Assembly: GCA_033182465.1 (NCBI GenBank)
Contig: CP137326.1
Span: 1,581,501 to 1,645,500 of the forward strand
Direction of reading: 5' to 3'
Length of the DNA: 64,000 bases
Source: Sanghuangporus weigelae
Taxonomy: Eukaryota; Basidiomycota; Agaricomycetes; Hymenochaetales; Hymenochaetaceae
Below are positions 24,339 through 36,431 of the stretch, in pieces. The position numbers were made by a program, and so were the translations under genes. Numbering within the stretch: the first letter of the stretch is position 1; the number at the start of each line of letters is the position of its first letter. Below the pieces are notes generated by a model that saw nothing but the letters and a program-made list of their open reading frames with translations, did no database searches and was not told the origin of the DNA.

Positions 24339-25308
24339 ATGGACGTAGCTACGGCAGCGGCAGCGGCAGCAAACGCGATATCGAATGCTTCGCTGACTTC
24401 AGAAGAGAAAGCGCGATACGATGCAGCGCGCAAGGAGCTTATTCAGGCCTTGCAGAAGAAACGGTTGGTTGATAGACAACTGGTGCGCCCGTTCTGCTCT
24501 CTTCGCCACCATCTTCGCTGATAATCCCTTGCTGTCTTGCTTGCACGACCTGTATGTATGTTCTGCTTAAAATTCAGGCACAACTAGAGGTTCAGATCTA
24601 CAACTTCGAAGGCTCTTACCTGAGCGAGACAGCACAACATAGCGGAGGGAACATCATTCAGGGATTTGATGGGTACCTCAAGACGCAGAGCGTTGGACGA
24701 AGAAGACACGAGCCTACCGATGCGGATCGTGTGTTTTCGAACAGTTCACTGAGCTATCAGAAGGTTCGTTCATTCCGCTTCTATGAGTTTGTCTTTTAAC
24801 GTCGTTCGTTTTGCATGTCTGATAGAGCCTTGACCTCCTCGCAGAAGGAGCCGACGACCTAGACGCCTTCGGCCCCGCATTCGCCTTACTCAACCCAAAT
24901 TCAACGCTCTCATCCAACTCCCGGGGCCCGACACCAGGCCTGACGTCCATCGTCCTCCCTCCACCCACCTCCTCCACCACTCCTATTTCCCAGCAGAGAT
25001 CCCACGATGGAAGCAGTAGTGGACACCAACACCAACCGTTAACGGCGGCACAGCAGAAGAAGATGCGCGATAAGGAGTATCAGAGGCGGAAGAGAGCGAG
25101 TGCAGCGAGGGAGAAGGAGAGGAACGCGATGGTCGCTGCTGCCGCTGCCGCTCAGGCTCAGGCGCAAGCGCAGGCCGCTGCACAAGCTGCGGGAAGAGGT
25201 ACGAGTATGGAAGGGATAGAGGAAGGAGGGGAGGGGAATTCAGTTTCGGCGGTCTCTACCGCGAGAGGACGTATGAGCAAGAAGCCTCGTCAGGCTGACG
25301 ATGATTGA
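24339..25308 (+). CDS. EAF6: Chromatin modification protein EAF6 (NuA4 / HBO-type HAT complex subunit)
   Basis: Eaf6 is a small coiled-coil scaffold subunit of the NuA4 histone H4 acetyltransferase complex (MEAF6 in animal MYST complexes). Exons are 24339-24482, 24578-24763 and 24826-25308, about 270 aa. The diagnostic region spans residues about 18-110: a helix RYDAARKELIQALQKKRLVD, then AQLEVQIYNFEGSYL, GGNIIQGFDGYLK and VFSNSSLSYQ. The tail is longer than in yeast and low complexity, with a basic KEYQRRKRASAAREKERN helix and an Ala-Gln run. An alternative donor at about 25271 joined to the acceptor before ACGGCGATGACGATGACGAT (25321 onward) would swap the last residues for an acidic tail. 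Confidence 0.93.
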
Positions 25309-25647
25309 TTTCTGTTGCAGACGGCGATGACGATGACGATCAGGTATGCCCAGTTGTAAACGTTTTGTTCTATCCTGTTTCCTCTGCGGTTTGTTATATA
25401 TGGCTTGCCAAGGAGGGAATGGGAGTTTTCGTTCGTTCATTTCGATAAACGTTATTTCTCCTCTTTATCTGTATTATTACTCGTAAATGCAAGCTTTCTC
25501 TACAACAAAATTGCACTTTGAATTGCTTTTGACGGGAAGTAGAGTACAAATGATAGGCATATTTGACTAAAGCGAAACTTGAAAAAACTCTCTATATGTA
25601 CCAACTAATAGGAAACGCATATGTATAGTGAGCCTCTCCTGTTCATC
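25309..25647. other. Intergenic region between convergent EAF6 and isocitrate lyase
   Basis: About 340 bp of 3' flanks. It may include an alternative last EAF6 exon near 25321-25343. Nothing else was seen. Confidence 0.4.
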
Positions 25648-27438
25648 TTACAGCTTCACCTGTGCCTTGAACTGATCCTCTGTAACACCCTTACCCATAG
25701 CCGCCGTCGAGCTCACACCGCCCGTGATGGTCTTGAGCAGTCCGTCCACATACTCCGCACCACTCCATTTCTGATGCGTCAGCACGTCGCACCCAATCTC
25801 CCTCTCCCGCCTCTGGACAATCTCAACATACGCCTTCATGCCCTCCTTCTGGAACGCACTCGCGAACAGGTCGGAGATGTAGCCGTTGCTGTGCAGTCCG
25901 CCGAGTGTGATGAACTGCCAGACGAAGCCGAATTTCCCGAGCTCCCAGATGTACGACTTCATCTCCGCCGGTCCGAGGCCTGCGGCTTCCCAGTTGAACG
26001 ACGGGGAGAGGTTGTATGCGAGCCAGACGTCGGGGTGCACGGCGTGCACGCCCTGCGCGAATTCCCGAGCTTGGGAGAGGATAGGCTTCTTCGTCTCCAT
26101 CCACAATGCATCGGCGTACGGAGCGTACGCGCACGAACGCGCGATGGCGCATTGCGTACCGCCCTGGTAGCGGTAGAACCCTTCCCGTGTCCTCGGAGCG
26201 TCCCAGTCCCAGAACGGTGCAGTCTGAAGACCAAGTCCCTTTGCCAGTGCGAGAGCATTGTCTTTTGAGAGCGAGTGGACTCTAGATTGGAATTCTGCGA
26301 CGCGGGAGCCGGTGAAGGAGGGTGATTGGGCAACGAGGGCTTCGGTGAGCGCGTCGCCGTAGGTTTTGATACCAGCCTGAGTAACCCAGGCATCCTCGAC
26401 GGCCTGCAAAGCATCGCCGACCTTACCGGAGGCTTCTGCCTCATTCATGACAGTCACGAGCGGGCGGAGTGAAGGGTTCGTCGAACCAAGGATGAACGGA
26501 TGGTCCCTCTCATCAACATTGGTCGTAATGAGCGTAGCAGCCTCCGAATCCGTACGGCACACGATCAAGTTCTCCACTCCCATAATGTCATATTGCAATC
26601 TAATCGCCACCAAGCGGTTAATGTGTTCCTGGATGGGGACGAGGACTTTCCCAGCCATATGTCCGCACTTCTTCGTTCCGGGTGCCTGGTCCTCGATGTG
26701 AATACCCGCAGCGCCCTTCTCGACAAAGAGCTTCGCAAGCTTCATGACCGCCGTGAGACCTCCGTGGCCCGTGTCCGCGTCGGCGATAATGGGGCGGAGA
26801 TAGTCAATTGCCGGTGTGGCTGCCCGCTCCGCGTCGGACATGCGGAGACGCTCTTCCCGCTGCTTGCGATCATGGAAAAGCTGAGCCATGAACAGGTGCT
26901 CGACCTTGTTTGGAACGGTGTTAGAGGGGTAATCTGTAGCGGAGTTAGTGGAAAGGATCAGGTATTGACAAATTATTCATTCTACGTACCTGCGAGATCG
27001 GGACCTGGCTCGTTCGTGCTCGACGCCGTGCTGGAGGTTTGCCAACCGGAAACATACACTGTCTCCAAGTATTTTGCCATCTGAGTGACTTGCACCGGAT
27101 CAAGACTTCATAATTTACTTCGTATCAGATCAACTTCAGAGACATGTTCTAATACTTACGCTCCGTAGGTATGAGACGGAGTCTTGTTCTTCCAGTGCTC
27201 CGAAAGTAACCGCCATAGCTTCTTGCCCTGGATGTCCGAAGGATACGAAATCGGGATTGTGCCGCGCTTTGAGACGACCTGATCAGCAGTGTACGGCCGC
27301 TTGGTTCGTGCAAAGCGTGGACTCTGTCGTCATAATAAGCACACTTAAGAAGTTTTGAATGAATCATATAGTGCATACCTTCCAACGCTGCTCGAGTTCT
27401 CTAACTTCCTGCTCAAATGCAAAGCGCTCAGCTGCCAT
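25648..27438 (-). CDS. ICL1: Isocitrate lyase
   Basis: Isocitrate lyase splits isocitrate into glyoxylate and succinate, the entry step of the glyoxylate cycle needed to grow on acetate, ethanol or fatty acids; the fungal enzyme is usually glyoxysomal. Coding-order exons: 27438-27379, 27323-27160, 27105-26990, 26933-25648; about 541 aa, normal for fungi. Landmarks are [41 protein letters not shown], the catalytic loop KKCGHMAGK near residue 200, [15 protein letters not shown] and [11 protein letters not shown]. The C-terminus AQVKL is not a plain SKL-type peroxisomal signal, so its import signal is not evident. The downstream ADH could feed the same C2 metabolism; co-regulation is inference. 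Confidence 0.97.
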
Positions 27439-28486
27439 TTTTGTTGATGATGACCTTGGTGTAGAAAGCGGAAAGAGTAAGGGGAACGTAGTGGTTAGGA
27501 TGAGAGGAGGAAGGAGAGGCTTGGAGTGAGACTGAGCATGAGACCTTGTGTATATGTATTATTATGTATATATGCTACGGAGTGAATGCCAGTGTTCCGT
27601 TAGCGCGGGTGATCGGCGTGTTCACTTGGCCAGTCATGTGAATTCCGCGGTCCCCGTATGCTCCCGTATAACGTCACATGACTTTCCCTCCCTAAACACG
27701 CTCTAAAGACGCACTCATCCTCCGAGGTATACTCATCATGGCGCGGCTTTACAACAACACATCGTTTGATAGACCATTTTCCATCACCCCAGACCAATAA
27801 AAACATTGGCGCATCACTTTGTCTCCCCAACAACCACTTCTTGAACCCAAGGCGACTCGTGCAATTTGGATTATGATTCGTCCGAAATGCTCCGAATCAC
27901 CGTCTTCTGTCCGCTGCTCCTCTTTCTAACGGTTACGGGACGCCGACGAACACCAACGGTAGAAAGAGCGGGATGGAATGAACGCGAGGGGACGCTGCGC
28001 TTTTAAAGCTCGCGGTCCCCTACCGTCCGACTCTTTCCGCACACTGGATTGGCCTAGAGCAGACTGGACTGGCAATGGATTTGTTGCGTAGGTCCAGGAG
28101 ACTTCATTCCGCCCAATCTCGTATAACATTCAAGTGAATTTACTTAGTTTGCAGGTAGTAATAGACTACCATTATTACTCATCAATCGAGTATACCCAGC
28201 TGTCATGGGTGAATGATGCGGTCTGAGCTCATTATCCGTCACAAAATTATTGGCATCCAGAAACCTGTCGTGAATTGGGTAAGTACAGTATCCATATGTG
28301 GAGATCTTCAACTAATCCTGTGTACTACAAAGATTGAGTTCCATCTGCTCGTTTCAACTTGTACAGCTCCTGTCCTAACTGTCATGCACGCACTGATTAC
28401 TACCATCTGATTGGATATTCTTATGTACATATAGACATCTGCAATACTTCAAAGGACCAGCTTTGTTACCCCCCCTTCCTAGACCA
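27439..28486. other. Divergent intergenic region between isocitrate lyase and the DUF6533 gene
   Basis: About 1.05 kb with promoters of both neighbours. No protein or RNA gene was recognised. Confidence 0.4.
27549..27576 (-). promoter_or_regulatory. TATA-like AT-rich cluster upstream of isocitrate lyase
   Basis: Overlapping TATATA and TATAAT-like motifs lie about 110-140 bases upstream of the isocitrate lyase start codon. They could serve as the core promoter, but the spacing depends on an unknown leader length. Confidence 0.3.
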
Positions 28487-30216
28487 ATGTCTAACTTGAC
28501 TAGTCCAATTCTTTCTGTTCGATCAGAGATTGAACCTATAGACCCTAGCGTAGCTCCATCTTTCGCTTTTGATGTGTCTGTCGCCCAGTATTTTCAAGTT
28601 GCAGTCGTCACCGTCCTAGTCTATGATGCCTGTGAGTTTTGTCATTTGATGTATTGTATGCGTACTGAGTACATGAAAAGTTATTACTCTAGATAAGGAG
28701 GTGGGAGTTACACCTAGTATTCAATCCCAAATAACCGCTTTGACATCTTCAGGCCAAGTACTTCTGGGTATGCCTATAGTTCCCTTTCGAGTCCAGTTCC
28801 TGAGCTTACAAGAGGACTTCCTACAGAAAGCTCCACGTAAAGCAGTTGACTATGTCTATTTTCTAGTACGTACAATTCGACATGAATGATACTTGGTTTA
28901 GATCATAAAAACACCAGAACCGATATGTTGGTATCCTTGGAGCAGTTGCGATACTCTTTTGTAAGATCGATTTATAAATTTCTTTACTCATAACCGACTG
29001 ATCATTTATGATATTTAAGGGAGCACATACAGTGTAAACTTGGCACAGTAAGTTTCTGCTTTCTTCCCACATTTGTTGTTGACTTTTCTGCATTTTAGGT
29101 GTGAGTGATCGAGTCTCGATGATGGGGTGTGCACCAATAGAATAACCTTGGGCCAGGTAACTTTGCCCGGTGGACAAGTGGTATTGCTAGTGAGCATATG
29201 CTAGAGTTTTCAAAAAGTGTCACTGACGTACAAGTAGATTGGGTGACAATTATCTCGATTGACTGTGAGTCAGTAGGTGCTAGTCTTCAAGTTCAGTTGA
29301 TTGATTCACCGTCTTTCAAGATATCCTTATGATCCGAGTTCTTGCTCTCTCTATTCACAAGGCAGGTAGTGATGCGGACCAGGACTTGCTAGTATGCTCA
29401 CAGATGCATAGATACACGAATGTCGATGTGCTTGACTCCGCTGTTAATACTGGAAGCAATTTTCAAGTTGACAGTGGCCATCTACCTCGGTGTTCTGGAG
29501 CATAGTGAGTCGAATACCTGACCTGTCGCTGAAATGCTCACATTCATTTCAGTCGCTGTCGGTGGTCTTGCCCAAAATAAAACGATCTGTGGATCTGTTT
29601 TCACTTCTTCTTGGCAATTGGGATTGGTCGATTGGTGAGTGAAATGGTGTCATGTAAGCAATTACTCACTCTGAACCAGGGTGATTCCAATGATATACGG
29701 AGCAATCCTTATGATCCTTGCTCTTTACAAGGCAGCTGAATACTGGAAGTTGTCCGCTGGCTTCAAGGGGTTTATGCTGGTCAAGGTTCTTATTCGAGAT
29801 CAGGTATTGTATTTCATGCTGTGAGCTCTACATTTCTTTCCAAGTCTTCTCCGACTACTAGGCTGACAATCCGTTTGCTCAGCGTTATTGCCTGCTGCAT
29901 ATTCAATATTATTGAGTTCAGAGTAGCATTCTCGAACGGGTTCCTGGCAGAAGTCCTGGTTGTCCTAGGGAATCCATCGTTTCTCACCATCCTTGGCAGC
30001 CGGATGTTGTTCAATCTGAAAGAAGCTGGCGAACGAGGTCAGAATGGAGGGACAAACTGCAGGATATCATCTAGTATGATAAGCGGGATAGACTTTGCTG
30101 AGCCAGCACATGCTCAAAGGTCCATTACCACATTCTTTCTTCATCAGCTTGAATCTGATTTCTATGGATCCAGGGAGAGCGAAACAGGAATTGATGGAGA
30201 CGATGGACAGGCATGA
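28487..30216 (+). CDS. DUF6533-type seven-transmembrane protein
   Basis: A multi-exon gene for a membrane protein of the DUF6533 type common in Agaricomycetes. Well-supported exons are 28487-28631, 28693-28700 (an 8-nt microexon), 28797-28865 and 28918-28960. They give the N-terminal DUF6533 pattern AQYFQVAVVTVLVYDAYKEF and then VDYVYFLNRYVGILGAVAIL. Near the end, RDQVLYFMLL is joined through an intron (29821-29861) to TIRLLSVIACCIFN and the family hallmark LGNPSFLTILGSRMLFNLKE. In between, ILMIRVLAL, LLILEAIFKLTVAIYLGVLE and VIPMIYGAILMILALYKAAE supply further helices. Splicing between about 28961 and 29400 could not be settled; the gene may be intact or decaying there. Function is unknown. 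Confidence 0.7.
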
Positions 30217-30776
30217 TCCTTGGACCAGCCGTCCGGGGAACTAGCGACGGAATATTTCTCTTAAAGGACTCAAAAAACGGGCCGTATTCCTCGATGAAAT
30301 TTCCTTAGATGATGTGCTGCGACTGCATAATCATTCATGCTAATACACGAAGCAAAGTGTTTGCTGACTGATACGGATCCGCGCATCTGATCAAGGTGTG
30401 CATTACAGTCCTGTCGCAGGGACTTTCAAAATCCGGCGAGTGTTATTGGTGGAACAATCATACCCACATACTACAATCTAGTACCGTACCAAATATGTGC
30501 AGAAGGTAAATTGAGACGCGTTGAACATCACGAGAATAACATTACGGGACATAGATACATCACGACGGATACAATGAATGCTGGTATGACATGGCAAGAT
30601 GCAACATGACGGTACGTGGTCGAAAGCACAAAATTATACATAACATATTAACAATGAGAAAGATGAAAACAAGAACAGTAAAACAAAAGGGGAAATTAGA
30701 TCATGAAAGGACACAAAACAAGGTGGACGATGGCAGTGATATACAAAGCATGGCATGCACGGGCGAGGACAACTAA
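30217..30776. other. Intergenic region between convergent genes
   Basis: About 560 bp holding 3' flanks of the DUF6533 gene and of the sterol glucosyltransferase. The right half is A-rich on the plus strand. Nothing else was recognised. Confidence 0.4.
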
Positions 30777-33700
30777 TCAGTTAGGCTTCTCCTTCCTGAC
30801 ACGGCCGGCACGATCGAGGTAGGTATAAATTGCATGCAGAGCATTGACCGTACCGTTTTCCTTAAACCACGCTTGAGCAATCGAGCGTACATCGCAGAAG
30901 AAGTAAAAACTTACTTGCCGGATATTATCTCCAACAGACGCCGCGCGCTCTTTCATAATACTGTGGAACAGTCCACCGAGTGAGTGACTAATACACATTC
31001 CAGAGAACACCAAGAACGCACCTATCGGACGTGGCTCTGATGAGCGCACCTGCAAGTTCCGACGCGTTCAACGACACCTTCATCCCGGCCCCTATCTTCT
31101 GGACACGTGAAGCCCAAAAGAATTGGTCGCTAGAACGATAATGGGTAACTCAGCTACCAGAGCATTCTTCAATGACTTGAAACCTTTTACGCACCCGAAC
31201 CATGGCTTGATAAGCGTCGGGATGCCCGCACGTAAACTCGCGCCTGTCGTTCCTGCACCGCCGTGATGAAGCGCCGCGTCAATTTGAGGGAAAAGCCAGC
31301 TAAGAGAGGAAAGAGATCAATCTCGTCAACGCAGTCAATGAAGACTCTACATACTCATGTGGAATCTTATCAATCTAATAAGTGAGAAAAAAAGACGTCA
31401 GACATCGCAATCCGATTTCGGAGGTCCGAAGAGATGGGAGAAAAGATACGCACGACGTAACACTCCGGTGGGAACTCAAACTTGATCTCGCTGGGTTTGC
31501 TCATGCGCGATGACCAGCCCCTCGAGATGATCGCACGAACGCCGCTCTTTTCGACCGCCTTCAGAATACTACGCGTCATCGCAGGGGGATTAGGTACAGT
31601 GATACTTCCAAAGCCGATATACACAATAGGTTTTCCGTCCTCTCGTGCTTTGGACATCCACTGCAATAGGCTTGCGGGTGGTGTCCAGTCCAAGTCCGGA
31701 TTGTCGAGGAACCAGCTACGGAATAATACCAGGAGATCAGTTACTCGCACGAATCATACTACTGTGTACTCACTATCCAGAAATCGCGATCTGATCACCC
31801 CAGTCCAGCGGCTTCGGCACGACAGACGGAGAAAAATTATAGATGAAGGGTATTTTTGACTGCGCTAAATGGTCCATGTCGGTATTTCCAATATGCAGTG
31901 TATTTCGTCTCCAGCGGTTAACCTGTCCCGCAGACGAGTACCAGAAAAGGTTGTCAAATAGAACGTAACTTCGCAAATGTACCAGTGTCAGCCTCCAGTC
32001 AGATTCAGAAATATCAAATAGCCCATACGTTGAAACATTGAAGCGAGGCAAGTCTACGGGTGTGCTAAGGAAGGGATGCGGAAACTCCGTCGTTCTGCAC
32101 GCCCAGAATCAGATCAAATCTCCGGAAATAAGACAATTCTGAACTTACTTGGACCAAGGCATGGTAAAGGTACGAAAATAGGGTATATCTAGCGCGGAGA
32201 TAAGCTATATCATCGAGAGCGCAAGATTATTCGTACGTACCAAGCGCTTCCGCAATGTGTACACCCGCCATAGCAGAAGGGCTTTCTAACAAGACATCTG
32301 CATCTTTGCAATTCTCCCATGCATCGACTAATACTGTGAACGTCATGAACATACAATCCAAGAATTGGTTTCACGAATTATCCTTACGATTGTCTAGCCA
32401 CGATCGGAACTACAATATTAGGCGTCAACGAATAGTACAAGGGTATAAAAGAATTCGCGTACGTTGCCTATACTCTCCTTGAAGAATTGAGGGGAGAACA
32501 TCTGTTCAAGTACGAATATGCGTCAGTATTTATGCCTTACAACTGACGAATGCCGACGAACCTTGTGTTCTACACTCAGCTTCATCAAGGCACCCGGATC
32601 GCCACCGACTGGTCGATGCGCGATACCCCACCCTTCAATCCAATCCTTGTATTCGTCATGTGTTACAATCGTCACCCGATGTCCCTCCTTCATGAGTGTC
32701 TTCCCAAGCGCGATGTACGGTTGTACATCACCTCTCGAGCCAATCGTGAGGCAGACGAAATGCTTTGAGGGCACGCGAGGTAGCGTACCATTAGGTAGGT
32801 TTATTACTTTAGGCATGCTCGAAATGTCACTCGGAGGGAAATAGCGAGAAGAGACACGTTTGGCCGTACGCGAGAGAGGAGAGAGGACGTGCGCGGCTGT
32901 TGCAAGAGGAACAGTAGAATTCATCGTCGAGCTAGAACCCGCCCGGGGAGATCGCGTGGGAGATCGTGAGGGAGAAGGTGTCGTCAGAGACATTGGAGAC
33001 TCTGTCAATACCCGACCATTAGGCTGGCCTGGTGAGCCCGCATCGAAGAAGGTACTTGTCCTGTTCGCGGGAATTGGCAGGGAGACTGGTTCATAGCTAG
33101 CCTTCCACGCTCCATACGCCTCGACAGCTGCCTTGATTCTCTTAATCACGTCATCGCGTTGATCTTCCGACGTGAAATCGAAATTCATTGATCGGTGTGA
33201 TTTGAGAATAAGAACCATTCCAAATTTCCGTGGCATGTAACGGTAAATCGGACGTGCTCCCGCAACCTTGCTCAACGGAAATCGAATTTTTACATCTCTG
33301 ACGGATAGACACTTCGCCCAGAAAGCAATATAGCGTTTCGAGATGACGAAGTAACCGTAAGACGCGACACTCATGGTAATCCTCGCGCGTGTATCTTCAA
33401 CACCAGAAGATAAGTCATCTGACAACGAAGAGTAAAGCAAAAGTATGCAATGCTTACACCAAATTTCTCCATCCTCGCCAAGACCCAAAGCGTTCCGAAT
33501 AGAGTGCTCCGTGCTATCCTCTACCTCAGTCTCCTTAGACTGTCCATCAACAAAGCTAAGAGGACCAAAATCCACTACGACCTTCGGCGGTGTCTTGATG
33601 CCCGCCTCCTGTTCTCTCTCCTTCGCTTCCTTCACATGCTTCTCCATATCATCCCAGACAGGAGTGTTTCGTGCAACACCCAGTACAATGGTTCGTTGAT

Positions 33701-35173
33701 CGATGTCAGGTTCCTCGTCATCAGACGACGAACTGCTTTCCTGTTCCTTGTCTGTACCGTCCGAGTCACTATCGGTGTCGGATAGGCTCGAACGAACTTT
33801 GCCCGATGATATCTCAATATCAATCATGAAAGCATAATTCAACACCATATGGGTGGCAAATGACTTCACACGACTCAGTGGTATGCTGACTAGGAGCGCA
33901 GATGAGTATCTTCTGTTGACCGAAAACTCGAACTACTTACTTTGAACTCCACGCATATCATCCTCAGAATTGTTCTGTAGAAATGACGCGCGCCTACGAC
34001 GGTACATGAAAACGGCACCTGCGTGCGTGGCTGTAAGCGCCAGTGGAAAAAAAACCAACGGGTAGAAGTACCTTGAAGTTCACGTCTCCATTCCCTAGCC
34101 GATTCCTCGGTATCGAACTCAATGTACGTATAATCCTTCGTACCTGGAGTGAAAAACTCCATCTTGACAGCTTTCTTATTATTCTCATCCTCTGGACAGA
34201 GTCTTTTAATCGACGAGACTGGTGAAATTGAATATTACTCAGCGAAGGTGAATAATTTAGGATCTCTGTACTCACGAAGGCATGAACCAATAGGTCTGAT
34301 ACGGTCTTCCTCTTTGCTTGAACGGAAGACGGTGAGCATGTCATGGGATAGTTCCAACCAAAGGCGTCGCTTCCTGAGCAGTCCCTTGCGATGAACAGTC
34401 ACAGGTCCCCCTCGAATAATCTGTTTCTCTGGAAGTAGATCTGGGCGAGTAGATAAAAGCGAAGCATGAAATGTGATGCGATGTGTGGTAAGATGGATCG
34501 TCCCAAGAATTGCGACTTCCTGTAGATAGCAGCCGTCCATTTCCCAGATAAGCCGCTCCGTGTCGTCCTCACCAGCTGTCAGGGGACCGAATTCGTCAAT
34601 GAGGAGCTGAACAATTTGTTCTGGCGAAAGTTCCGATAAGCTGTCCGTCGAGACTTGAGCGTCCGAAATCAATGGTCGCTCCTCTGTCGGTTTGGACTGA
34701 GGTTCCCGAGATTCGCCTTCATCACCCGAGACGCCCACAGGCGGACTCTCTGTGCTTGGAGACAAGTCCACCACATCTAGCACATCGCCCTCTTTTATCG
34801 CCGCGAACTTCGCAAAACGTTCTGTTGCAGCGAAGTCAGACTTACTGAGGTTGTGCACGATGAAGTCTGTGAGGTGAGTTCGCGTGATGGGCTCGTGGCG
34901 ACCACGCTTTGGCTGCGACTGGGCCCGAGCTTTGTCCCCGTCTTCGCCTGATGTGTCCCCTTCCCTGCTGCTGTCGGTGCTGCTGATGGCACCGTCTTGA
35001 TCGGAAATGACCTCGCTGTATTGGACCGCATCCATGAATATGCGGGAGAGGCCGCTTTTGTCGAGTAGCGATGGCCTTAGATCTGGTGGGTCAGAACCCC
35101 CTAAGTCAGAGTCCCTTAATTCAGAGTCCGTCGAGAGCATTGTGCTGCTTCTTGTCGCTGGTAGCGACACCAT
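30777..35173 (-). CDS. ATG26: Sterol 3-beta-glucosyltransferase (ATG26/UGT51 type)
   Basis: This enzyme moves glucose from UDP-glucose to ergosterol at membranes; in some fungi the family supports selective autophagy of peroxisomes. Sixteen exons in coding order: 35173-34276, 34218-34072, 34018-33941, 33889-33458, 33418-32562, 32501-32463, 32409-32388, 32333-32241, 32188-32149, 32094-31774, 31715-31454, 31374-31355, 31299-31195, 31129-31022, 30960-30915, 30860-30777; about 1183 aa, as in the family. Order of domains: a first GRAM-like block ([20 protein letters not shown]), a PH-like part ([20 protein letters not shown]), a second GRAM ([17 protein letters not shown]), then the GT28 fold starting at [19 protein letters not shown] and the nucleotide-sugar site [19 protein letters not shown]. 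The start could instead be the next ATG at 35140. The 39-nt intron at 33419-33457 has no in-frame stop. Confidence 0.92.
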
Positions 35174-36431
35174 TTGAGACAGATGAAGGTAGCCAGAGTA
35201 CAAGTGCTAGAACGGTGGTAGTGGTTGCAGAAAGAGCCAAGCGAGGCGCGAGAAAGTGAGGACGCGTCTTGAATGATGTATTATTGCAAGTGCGAACCAC
35301 CATGTCCAAGTCAAGTACGGTCGACGGGGCAAGGTTGAGTCCGCAGTGAATCGTAAGCAAGCCGATCCGGGCAAGCGCCTTCTCTGACACAATCTTGCTT
35401 ATTATTCCTGTGCGACCCAATTCGCATCGACGCCACTATCCAAGTCTGCGCTGCTTTTGTTCGTATAAACATGATATTTTATCAGCAGCAACCGTCGGTA
35501 TTAGGCACGAGGAGGGCCAGGAGGCAGGGTATTGGGCTCAAGCAAGAAGGTCGTAAGTTCACGAAAAAATACCCGAAAATGAGCCGATTCTCTTGATCTC
35601 ACGTGCTGATTCCTATAATTAGTATCACATTGTTTTCAGCTGCCTGACGTCGCAAAATTGCTCGCAGCACTCGAAATACAGCTCAACCACCGTATTATGG
35701 CGAGGAGACACGCTTTTTTATCCCGCATTTTTTGAGATTTTATGAGTGGATGGGACTTTCTAACTAACTCTCTCTTTCCGCTGTCTCAGAATATCACGTG
35801 TTTCTTGAGATATGATCGGCGTTTCAGGTTCCAACCAATGACGACGGTCGTCGGCATCCGTTTCTTTGATCGGCGCCGGCTTCGACTGACTCGGACTCGG
35901 AACGGAACATTTTCCGTGGCGCAAGGTAGAAAGCCACTAGTCAGTCGACATGACAAAACTGGAGCGGGTACTATTACAGTAGACATGCCTATCATTGTTA
36001 TTATGAGGCCTTACATCCATCGTACGAAGAGCCAGAAGTTGTATGTGATTTAGGCTGGGTTTACGTATCTTCGTATCCACAAAAGAAAACCCGCAAGATT
36101 TGGCATTTTCATTATGCAGAGTCTTTAGCGTCTAACTTCAGAACACAGTTGGCTAATTGGGGACAGCATGTGTCATGCACTGTTGATAGATAGACTGAGG
36201 AAATACTTTAGGCTTTAGTGGAATACGGAGCTTCGAACGCAGCTTGTGTCCTTGAAGGCACAGAATAAATTCTGTACTCACGGTATCCTTCGTAGTGGCA
36301 GAATTTCATATCCGGAATCTCATATCTCACAATTCTATTCATTGGCCTCAAGACCAGAGCCCGTATCTCGTAGGTTCTGTCCTTATTCTTAAATCTAAAA
36401 AGTACTACGTGTCCATATCCGCGCCGCCGCG
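35174..36431. other. Intergenic region, no gene recognised
   Basis: About 1.26 kb upstream of the sterol glucosyltransferase and downstream of the small minus-strand gene. Short open frames are present but have no family match or splice logic. Confidence 0.4.

Noticed and set aside
25621-26700. Plus-strand open frames opposite isocitrate lyase (up to 215 codons)
   Set aside because: Antisense shadows of a strongly conserved enzyme; no family similarity of their own.
22148-27438. A metabolic gene cluster of ADH, EAF6 and isocitrate lyase
   Set aside because: Only two metabolic genes, separated by a chromatin gene, with no transporter or regulator; shared C2 metabolism is suggestive but not a cluster.
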